In this document: positions 1 to 5,417 of the stretch, one piece after another
Layout: each line of letters opens with the position of its first letter
How positions within the stretch are numbered: the stretch's first letter is position 1
DNA from: an uncultured Lachnospiraceae bacterium
GTDB lineage: Bacteria > Bacillota > Clostridia > Lachnospirales > Lachnospiraceae
Reading direction: 5' to 3'
Length of the DNA: 9,366 nt
Assembly (NCBI GenBank): GCA_902803355.1
Contig: CADCPP010000130.1
Span: forward strand, 1-9,366
Program-made: the position numbers and the translations under genes
Notes under the pieces: model-generated
Told to the model about the DNA's origin: nothing
Database searches by the model: none
Seen by the model: the letters and a program-made list of their open reading frames with translations, nothing else

Positions 1-1
1 G

Positions 2-655
2 GGGACAGAAGAGGTTTATGTGATAGATCTTAAGACCTTTGCGATTCAGGAGTGCTCAGGAGAATTCGGCAGGCTGCTGGCATCAGTCGACTATTTTCAA
101 TTTGAGACGCATATGACCTATGATGCGGCTACACATATCACTGTGGTCAATACGGATGAGAAGGTCGTGCTCTTTGATAAGGATAAAGCTGTGATCAGTC
201 AGGCCGGCGACGGCAGTTATGAGATCATATCAGCGTCTGTTGCGGGCGACGGCAAGTATTTGCTGGCGCTTTGCAGTGACGATCAGATAAGACGCTTCGA
301 TCTGAAGACGGGACAGCTTCTCGGCAGATGTGACGTGGGTTATGATTGTTCATCGCTATTTCAGCATGTAAGCTGGGCCGGCACAGATAAGGGATTTACG
401 TTAATGATGATCGAAAATGACTGCACTTTCCTGATCAGCGAAGATGACTGGGTAATATCGGCGTTGATTCCGAACTGTACAGCTTATCTTCCTTCAGAGG
501 ATCTCTTTGTATTCATTCCTGACCGCTTTATAAATGGCAATAAAGCCGGAGGATTTAAAAGACATACGGCAGAGACCCTTAAGGAGTACGGAAGAGAGAT
601 CCTTGGAGAGTGGGAACTGTCAGAAACACAGAAGATGCAGTACGGCATTAAATAG
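2..655 (+). CDS. Beta-propeller (WD40/PQQ-like) repeat protein, C-terminal part, 5' truncated by window
   Basis: An open frame enters from the left edge and ends at TAG, leaving 217 visible residues. A GTG lies at position 20, but the frame is open upstream and reads GTEEVYVIDLKT, a typical propeller strand, so GTG is not a credible start and the gene begins outside the window. Blade-like units recur: VYVIDLKT, KVVLFDKD, and QIRRFDLKTGQLLGRCDV, each ending in a hydrophobic-D-hydrophobic strand. The last ~35 residues (KRHTAETLKEYGREILGEW... YGIK) form a helical tail like that seen at the end of some large bacterial WD40 proteins carrying NTPase or TIR-type N-termini; that resemblance is from memory and weak. 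Propellers usually mediate protein-protein binding; no catalytic residues are visible here. The gene converges on the exporter gene, with only 33 bases between stops. The propeller call is fairly safe; what the missing N-terminus does is unknown. Confidence 0.7.
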   Translation, partial: GTEEVYVIDLKTFAIQECSGEFGRLLASVDYFQFETHMTYDAATHITVVNTDEKVVLFDKDKAVISQAGDGSYEIISASVAGDGKYLLALCSDDQIRRFDLKTGQLLGRCDVGYDCSSLFQHVSWAGTDKGFTLMMIENDCTFLISEDDWVISALIPNCTAYLPSEDLFVFIPDRFINGNKAGGFKRHTAETLKEYGREILGEWELSETQKMQYGIK

Positions 656-688
656 CTGACGACGGTATCTCTTCCGGCAGGCAGGCGC

Positions 689-1993
689 TCACAGCTCCCT
701 GATCTGCTTGCTGTAAAGCATGAACAGGGCCGTAACCGCAAAACCAAGCGAACAGGCGATCAGCAGAACGCTGCTGCCGAGGCCTTCCAGGACCGCACCG
801 GCCAGCACGGACGCGATGGGGATCATGCCCTGCGAGCCGATGCTGGTGAGGCTGTTGACCTTGCTCAGCTTGTCCTTGTCAACGATACGCATGATCGCTG
901 TACTGACCGGGATATTGAAGCAGGAGATCAGAAAGCCGATCAGGATGCTCCCCAGGCAGAGGGCAATGAGAAATGCATTGATCTGCGTTCCGCGGTCCAC
1001 AAAGATCACGTAACAGACGGAAAGACCGATCATGACGGCAGCCGTGTAACAGAGCAGGCGGGAGACCTTCCGCCCGCATTTGTCTGCCTGCGGGCGGCTG
1101 CTGAGGATGGCCGCACCAAGCAGCGAACTGATACCGATGCACACGCTGAATACAGAGGACCAGAGCTCGGGCGTCAGAACCGTGTCAAAGAGATAGGACG
1201 GTGCGCTCGCCAGGTCCGTTTTGATAAAGTACGGAAGAAAATTTCCGGTCACCGGCTCGAAGAAAAAATTGATGAACAGGACGGCAGCGAGCAGCATCAG
1301 GATCGCCTTTTGGGTCTTCAGATATGCGATGCCGTCCTTCATATCGTGCAGCGCGAGCCGGAGCGTCAGATGCTCCTCGGAAGGCCTGAAATCATAGCGG
1401 ATCAGCATTTCCGAGATGCCGGAAGCGACAAAACATGCGCCGACAAAGAAGAACAGGATGTGGATCGGCAGGGCAGCGTAAAGAATTCCGGCCAGAATGA
1501 CTCCGAAGATGCCTTCCATGGAGCTTTTCATGGTGAAATACGAGTTGGCCTGCTGCAGCTGGCTTTCTTCAATAATGTGCGGAAAGAGCGCCCCTGCCGC
1601 GGGAGTGAAGATGCCGCTGACGGCGTTGCCCAAAATGCCCAGAACAAAGAGGATCACGATGTGCGTGCCGGGCTCCTGGAAAAACAGCATGAGCATGGTG
1701 GCGAGGATGATCATGCCGCCCTTTACAAAGTCGCAGACATACATGATCTTTGCCTTGCTCTTCCGGTCGCCGAGCACCCCGCCGACCGGGGTGAAAACCA
1801 GCATCGCCGCGCCGCAAAGCGCAAGGTACAGCCCCTGCAGAAAGGCATTGTTGCTGCTGATCTCAAGGATATAGAAGCTGACGGCAAAGCTGTACAGGAT
1901 CGCGCCAAGCTCGGATACCAAAGCGCCCAGAAAGACCAGCCGGAAGTTCCGGTTTTGAAATACGTTATCTCTTCTCTGATCATTACTGTTCAT
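689..1993 (-). CDS. MFS efflux transporter, MefA-like (MFS_3 type)
   Basis: The 434-residue product is hydrophobic throughout, with about 12 predicted membrane segments, the usual size for the family. The N-terminus (FQNRNFRLVFLGALVSELG) followed by a first helix resembles macrolide-efflux-type permeases. The loop between helices 2 and 3 has the MFS motif A at residues 71-81 (GGVLGDRKSKA). It probably exports a small drug-like or peptide-like compound by proton antiport from the cytoplasmic membrane; the substrate cannot be told. The start ATG is supported by a strong GGAGGAGG site (2003-2010 on the plus strand), 9 bases upstream and lying inside the preceding regulator gene. The gene overlaps that regulator by 11 bases, so the two are almost certainly co-transcribed and probably translationally coupled. 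No terminator hairpin is visible after its stop. The long plus-strand frame across 1310-2047 is an antisense shadow of this gene. Confidence 0.88.
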   Translation of the reverse strand: MNSNDQRRDNVFQNRNFRLVFLGALVSELGAILYSFAVSFYILEISSNNAFLQGLYLALCGAAMLVFTPVGGVLGDRKSKAKIMYVCDFVKGGMIILATMLMLFFQEPGTHIVILFVLGILGNAVSGIFTPAAGALFPHIIEESQLQQANSYFTMKSSMEGIFGVILAGILYAALPIHILFFFVGACFVASGISEMLIRYDFRPSEEHLTLRLALHDMKDGIAYLKTQKAILMLLAAVLFINFFFEPVTGNFLPYFIKTDLASAPSYLFDTVLTPELWSSVFSVCIGISSLLGAAILSSRPQADKCGRKVSRLLCYTAAVMIGLSVCYVIFVDRGTQINAFLIALCLGSILIGFLISCFNIPVSTAIMRIVDKDKLSKVNSLTSIGSQGMIPIASVLAGAVLEGLGSSVLLIACSLGFAVTALFMLYSKQIREL

Positions 1994-3059
1994 TTCTTAC
2001 GGCCTCCTCCCATTGATCCGCGAAACCTTGATCTTTCAGAAGGCTGATCAGATTTCCGATACTTTCCAAAGCGGTCGCTCCGAACAGATCGAAGACGGCC
2101 GATTGATCCATGCCCTCGGCAAAGCGCATAGCTTTCAGGCTGTAATCCGGCGTGGCATCGAAGCAGCGTGCCATGGCAAGAGCCTTCTTTAACGAGGCGG
2201 ATGATTCTTCCGGCAGACCCTTCTTCCCCTGGGCATAGGCCAGGAGAAGATACAATTCCGCAAGAACTTTTTCCTGGAAATCCAGTTTGTTCTTTGCCTT
2301 CAGGCCTGTCATGAGATCTATACCCCAGGAAAGGATATCGATAGCGGAAGTCCAGTCGTTTCTGGCGCGAAACAGAAACACATAGCCGATCATTGTGGCG
2401 AAGAGATCGGACATGCCTGAAAACAGTGCTTCAGACAAAAAGGGGCTGGCTTCTTCCGGGGCGTCCTCAAAGACCGCAAGAAATGCCCCGATCTCACTGC
2501 TGAACATGCCTCCCGCATTGTTCTTCTTCAGCAGTTCAATGCTTTTTTGCTTTTCGCCGAGCAGGAGCCAGACGATTGAAAGGTTTCCGTTGATCGTAGC
2601 CTCGCTGATGCGGGGATCATCATTCTGCGAAAGCAGCATCTTTGACTGTTCAAACAATTCCAGCGCCCGTTTAAGCTTCCGAGAGTCATGCCCTCCTGCG
2701 CCGAAGGCAAGGTAAACTGCCGCGCATTCGCACACAGCCCGAAAAGAATGCGGATATTTCCCTAACACCTTTTCCGCTTCGGTGATCGCTGCCGGGTCCA
2801 GCGTCTGGCAATAGGAACCGATCCGCTCCAGAGCGGAATTAAGGCGGTTGTCTTTGATCCGGTAGCCAAGCAGCGCATCGACGGAAGTATCAAAAAAGTC
2901 TGCCATTTCGACAAGAAGGTTCAGCTCAGGCTGTGATTGCCCGGATTCCCATTTGTAGACCGCGCCGACGGTCACGCCCAAGGCTTCGGCTAACTTTTCC
3001 TGCGTCATCTTCCGCTGTTTTCGAAGTGAACGGATATTTTCAGAAAGCGACAGCTTCAT
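1983..3059 (-). CDS. XRE-family transcriptional regulator with C-terminal TPR-like helical repeats
   Basis: This 358-residue protein has an N-terminal HTH_3 domain at residues 1-66: SLRKQRKMTQEKLAEALGV forms the first helices, VTVGAVYKWESG the recognition region, and ADFFDTSVDALLGY the closing helix. Residues ~70-350 are alpha-helical and rich in paired amphipathic helices (for example ALELFEQSKMLL, and LLLAYAQGKKGLPEESSASLKKAL), consistent with degenerate TPR repeats. In XRE-TPR proteins this region often senses a ligand or peptide, or dimerises. There is no membrane segment, so it should be cytoplasmic. It starts at ATG with an AAGGAGG site 9 bases upstream, and is first in an operon with the overlapping exporter gene, so the likely role is local control of that exporter in response to its substrate. 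Whether it activates or represses is not visible. A quorum-type peptide sensor (Rgg/PlcR-like) is an alternative, but no small secreted-peptide gene was found next to it. Confidence 0.85.
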   Translation of the reverse strand: MKLSLSENIRSLRKQRKMTQEKLAEALGVTVGAVYKWESGQSQPELNLLVEMADFFDTSVDALLGYRIKDNRLNSALERIGSYCQTLDPAAITEAEKVLGKYPHSFRAVCECAAVYLAFGAGGHDSRKLKRALELFEQSKMLLSQNDDPRISEATINGNLSIVWLLLGEKQKSIELLKKNNAGGMFSSEIGAFLAVFEDAPEEASPFLSEALFSGMSDLFATMIGYVFLFRARNDWTSAIDILSWGIDLMTGLKAKNKLDFQEKVLAELYLLLAYAQGKKGLPEESSASLKKALAMARCFDATPDYSLKAMRFAEGMDQSAVFDLFGATALESIGNLISLLKDQGFADQWEEAVRNEQ

Positions 3060-3420
3060 CTGCGGGGCCTCCTTTGCCTGTTTCTGCCGTCATTATACCG
3101 GATAGACAGAGCAAACGGAAGACACCGATGATACTAAAATATTATTATTTATTATACTGATGGTATGGATTTGCGGCGGCATTTCTTTGAACGGCGGGCT
3201 TAACTTCGTAAAAGGAGAGGTATATACTGAAGATCGTCATATAAATATGACTTTCTGGCGCTTTGATGGCGGCTTTCAGGGGAGGAAAAAAGATTGGATG
3301 AAAAGAATCATTTACCATCAACTTGTTTTGCGTGCCATTTAAAGTGCTATTATCTTGATTTGTGGTGCCAATTATAGTACGATCTCTTTACAAGTCAAAT
3401 CGGAACAAGTGAGGATGTCT
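3060..3420. other. AT-rich intergenic region without a convincing gene
   Basis: This 361-base spacer separates the divergent XRE operon and the Imm32-like gene. Bases ~3134-3158 are almost pure A/T, unlike the flanking genes. A 60-codon frame at 3160-3342 has no ribosome binding site at its ATG and resembles nothing known to me. An orphan AAAGGAGAGG at 3211-3220 is followed by CTG AAG ATC GTC ATA TAA (3227-3244), which could be the remains of a translation start. A 14-codon frame (3298-3342) has a GGGGAGG 12 bases upstream, too distant to be convincing. Weak -10-like hexamers ahead of the Imm32-like gene (TATTAT at 3348-3353, TATAGT at 3373-3378) lack good -35 partners. No RNA gene or riboswitch was recognised. 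Confidence 0.5.
3092..3120 (-). promoter_or_regulatory. Candidate promoter of the XRE-MFS operon
   Basis: On the minus strand a perfect TATAAT (plus-strand 3092-3097) lies about 30 bases upstream of the regulator's ATG, just ahead of its AAAGGAGG ribosome binding site. At a 17-base spacing the -35 position reads TTCCGT (3115-3120), a poor match, so the promoter may be weak or need an activator. A start near 3085 would leave a leader of about 25 bases. Confidence 0.45.
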
Positions 3421-3663
3421 ATGAAGATCGAATGGGCAGAGGGATCGGAGATCCGGGTAAAAGCTGAGAATGACACAGCGGTAATCTCGGCAAACAGAGA
3501 AGGAATGCTGTCTCTGGCAAAACAGCTCCTGGCGCTTGCTGATGGCGTTCCGGGAGATCATATCCATTATGATGAATACAATTCGCTTGAGCCCGGCTCA
3601 TCGGAAATGATCATTGAAAGAGTTCAGTTATTTCAGGACCATCTCAGTAAAAACAGGGACTGA
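3421..3663 (+). CDS. Imm32-like immunity protein (orphan)
   Basis: The product is a small acidic protein of 80 residues. Two segments match what I remember of the Imm32 immunity family: ISANREGMLSLAKQLLALA (residues 22-40) and HIHYDEYNSLEPGSSEMIIE (47-66), a pattern of NxxGxLSLA helix followed by HxHxDEYNSLE and a terminal strand. Imm32 proteins are predicted to neutralise polymorphic toxins in the cytoplasm, a prediction largely based on gene neighbourhoods. I chose ATG 3421 because GTGAGG lies 6 bases upstream. ATG 3415, two codons earlier, would sit directly against that site, and a TTG at 3355 would add an unrelated N-terminus. No toxin gene lies in the window, so this is an orphan or a household copy. 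A strong hairpin terminator follows 16 bases after the stop. The coding call is firm; the family assignment is moderately firm. Confidence 0.75.
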   Translation: MKIEWAEGSEIRVKAENDTAVISANREGMLSLAKQLLALADGVPGDHIHYDEYNSLEPGSSEMIIERVQLFQDHLSKNRD

Positions 3664-3679
3664 GATGCCTGTGCATCAA

Positions 3680-3714
3680 AAAGGACCTTATCCTTCTGCG
3701 GGATAAGGTCCTTT
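3680..3714. terminator. Bidirectional intrinsic terminator between convergent genes
   Basis: A perfect 14-bp inverted repeat, AAAGGACCTTATCC (3680-3693) and GGATAAGGTCCTTT (3701-3714), encloses a 7-base loop. It lies between the Imm32-like stop (3663) and the SDR stop (3736). On the plus strand the stem ends in a short TTTGTCT tract; on the minus strand it runs into a TTTTT tract. It therefore probably terminates both genes, more efficiently for the SDR transcript. Confidence 0.9.
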
Positions 3715-3735
3715 GTCTGACTGCCTGACTGAGGC

Positions 3736-4587
3736 TTACATCATCTGCTTGGCAAAGGCAAGAGCGGTCTTGCCGCCGTCATGGATGATGTCCACGCCGG
3801 TCAGATATCCGTGGCCGGGGGCAACCAGATGGCAGATCAGATCAGCCATCTCTTCGGATGTGCCGAAACGCTGATACACGGTACCGCGCTTGATGCTTGC
3901 CTGCATGGCTTCATCATTGCCGCCGGCCAGCATGGGGGTATAGAAGGAGCCGGGAGCGATGGAGATGATGCGGCTTCCGTTCTTCATGGCAACACGAAGA
4001 GCATTGGCCTGCGTATAGTACTGGACATAGCGTTTGGACATGGCATAGGTCATGTAGCTGTCACCGAGAGCGGCCATGCGGGGATCGTTCGGCTTGGCCG
4101 TCAGTTCCAGCTGGCGGGCAACGAATTCCTCTTCACTGAGCGTCTGCGTCTGATCCCAAAGCTCTTTTTCTTCCTTTGACGGACCCGGATAGAAGTTGCC
4201 GGTGATCGAAGAGAAGTTGACGACGTAGGAATCATCAAGATAGGGCAGGAAGGCTTCCAGCACATAGTGAGTGCCAAGCATATTGATGCGGATGATCGGT
4301 TCCTTCGGCATGTTGGCGTAATCAACGCCCGCTGCATTGATCACGTTGCCGATCGGGGCGATGCTCACGGCATATTCCACGAAAGCCTTTAACGAGGCTT
4401 TGTCAGAGACATCACAGGGCTTTCCATAGACTTCCACGCCGGCTTCCTTAAGCTCGGCCATGGCTGAAGCAAGACGTTTCTCGCTGCGTCCGCCGATCAG
4501 GACGGGACCGTAGACACTGAGTGCTTTTGCGGTGGCGAGACCCATGCCCGAGGTGCCACCGGTGATGACCTGTAAACGTTTTTCCAT
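3736..4587 (-). CDS. Short-chain dehydrogenase/reductase (SDR), probably NADP(H)-linked
   Basis: The 283-residue product has the full classical SDR signature: cofactor-binding TGGTSGMG at residues 9-16, an acidic DV pair at 59-60, NAAG at 84-87, the structural Asn at 102, catalytic Ser at ~127 (NFSSITG) and YAMSK at 181-185. It ends with the usual HGYLTGVDIIHDGG strand. GGRS (32-35) after the second strand suggests NADP(H) rather than NAD. It should reversibly oxidise a hydroxyl or reduce a carbonyl in the cytoplasm; the substrate is unknown. The spacing of 54 residues between Ser and Tyr is far longer than the usual 12-14, which recalls 3-alpha-hydroxysteroid dehydrogenase/carbonyl-reductase-like SDRs, an analogy only. 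I chose the ATG at 4587, which has AAGGAG 10 bases upstream. The longer frame beginning at 4656 would start upstream of the predicted transcription start and adds unrelated residues. It is divergent from a TetR regulator, its probable controller. Confidence 0.9.
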   Translation of the reverse strand: MEKRLQVITGGTSGMGLATAKALSVYGPVLIGGRSEKRLASAMAELKEAGVEVYGKPCDVSDKASLKAFVEYAVSIAPIGNVINAAGVDYANMPKEPIIRINMLGTHYVLEAFLPYLDDSYVVNFSSITGNFYPGPSKEEKELWDQTQTLSEEEFVARQLELTAKPNDPRMAALGDSYMTYAMSKRYVQYYTQANALRVAMKNGSRIISIAPGSFYTPMLAGGNDEAMQASIKRGTVYQRFGTSEEMADLICHLVAPGHGYLTGVDIIHDGGKTALAFAKQMM

Positions 4588-4609
4588 ATGGCAGATTCTC
4601 CTTTTTGCT

Positions 4610-4627
4610 ATACGGCCGCAGCCGTAT
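4610..4627. promoter_or_regulatory. Perfect palindrome in the SDR leader: candidate TetR operator or 5'UTR hairpin
   Basis: ATACGGC (4610-4616) and GCCGTAT (4621-4627) form a perfect 7-bp inverted repeat around CGCA. It falls between the predicted SDR transcription start (about 4635) and the SDR ribosome binding site (4598-4606). An 18-base two-fold symmetric site in the divergent region next to a TetR gene is a natural operator candidate that would act as a roadblock to SDR transcription. It could instead fold in RNA. I saw no second copy near the TetR promoter. Confidence 0.5.
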
Positions 4628-4641
4628 GCGTTGTCTCCTTC

Positions 4642-4670
4642 ATCATACGACGGCAAGGAGGGTTTGACAA
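4642..4670 (-). promoter_or_regulatory. Promoter of the SDR gene
   Basis: On the minus strand, TTGTCA (plus-strand 4665-4670) and TATGAT (4642-4647) are separated by exactly 17 bases, each with five of six consensus bases for the housekeeping sigma factor. The predicted start near 4635 leaves a leader of roughly 48 bases containing the palindrome at 4610-4627. This position also argues against the upstream in-frame start at 4656 for the SDR protein. Confidence 0.7.
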
Positions 4671-4744
4671 TAAAAGGGCATAAACTTACACATTCCGCAT
4701 TATTTTGTGACAGCTGAAATTGTCTGAAAAACCTTGCGTTTTCG

Positions 4745-4753
4745 TGCTATAAT
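4745..4753 (+). promoter_or_regulatory. Extended -10 promoter of the TetR gene
   Basis: TGCTATAAT at 4745-4753 is a perfect extended -10 element (TGn plus TATAAT). At 17-base spacing the -35 position reads TGAAAA (4725-4730), a weak match, which is tolerated when TGn is present. A start near 4760 gives a leader of about 18 bases carrying the GGAGG site at 4768-4772. It probably drives the regulator and the genes downstream. Confidence 0.65.
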
Positions 4754-4777
4754 ACAGAACAGTGCCGGAGGTGTGAC

Positions 4778-5377
4778 ATGTACAACCGCTCAAAGAGCCC
4801 GCAGGTCAGATATTCACTGGAAAGCCTGACGAAAAGCTTCTTTTACTTTATGCAGACGCAAAAGATGGATGAGATCAGTATCACACAGATCTGTGAAAAA
4901 GCAGGGCTCGCCCGGCGGACGTTTTACCGGAACTGCGAAAACAGGCAGGACCTTATTCTCTATGCCTGCGACCGTCTGATCGAAGAACTGCAGGAAACAG
5001 TGGACTTCAGCTCGGAGGACGCCAGGCAGTTGTACATGAATTTTTTCAGCTACTGGGGAAGGCACAAACTGTTTCTTCGCTGTCTGAAGGAAAACGATTT
5101 GTACGGACTGCTCGTTGAGCGTTTTGTATGCATCAGCAGTGAAGGCATGCGCTTTCCGCTGCAGGAGAAGGCACTTGGGGAACTGGTGGATCCTGAACAG
5201 GCCCGCTTCTACTGCAATTCTTTTCTCCTCGGCGGCGTCACACGCATGCTCTATGCCTGGGCTGAAGATGAGTTTCGCGCAGACGAGAAGGCCCTGACCG
5301 AATCGATCCTCTTCCTGGCTCCGGTGCAGCAAAAATCCTGGGACGGAATCCCGGAAAAAACGTTAAACGGCGCTTGA
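4778..5377 (+). CDS. TetR/AcrR-family transcriptional regulator
   Basis: The 199-residue length is typical of TetR regulators. The DNA-binding domain occupies about residues 11-60: a first helix (SLESLTKSFFYFMQT), then ISITQICEKAGLARRTFYRN (33-52) as the helix-turn-helix, and the helix-4 start NRQDLILYACDRL. The remaining residues are helical and form a ligand-binding and dimerisation domain with no recognisable subfamily, so the inducer is unknown. GGAGG lies 5 bases before the ATG. The gene is divergent from the SDR and lies only 40 bases ahead of the large hydrolase gene without a terminator, so it probably represses both sides and itself until a ligand is bound; the direction of control is an inference from the family's habit. 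Confidence 0.9.
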   Translation: MYNRSKSPQVRYSLESLTKSFFYFMQTQKMDEISITQICEKAGLARRTFYRNCENRQDLILYACDRLIEELQETVDFSSEDARQLYMNFFSYWGRHKLFLRCLKENDLYGLLVERFVCISSEGMRFPLQEKALGELVDPEQARFYCNSFLLGGVTRMLYAWAEDEFRADEKALTESILFLAPVQQKSWDGIPEKTLNGA

Positions 5378-5417
5378 TCGCCGGATAAAAAGACCCTATA
5401 CACAGGAGGAATCAATA

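Noticed and set aside
1310..2047. 245-codon plus-strand frame across the MFS gene and the end of the regulator gene
   Set aside because: The minus-strand exporter has the expected membrane helices and motif A; this frame is highly charged and featureless, a shadow.
3160..3342. 60-codon plus-strand frame in the AT-rich spacer
   Set aside because: There is no ribosome binding site at its ATG, no recognisable family, and no promoter; internal ATGs are likewise poorly supported.
4588..4656. Longer N-terminus for the SDR beginning at 4656
   Set aside because: The predicted promoter at 4642-4670 places transcription start at about 4635, downstream of that codon, and the extra residues precede rather than extend the normal SDR N-terminus. 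ATG 4587 has its own AAGGAG.
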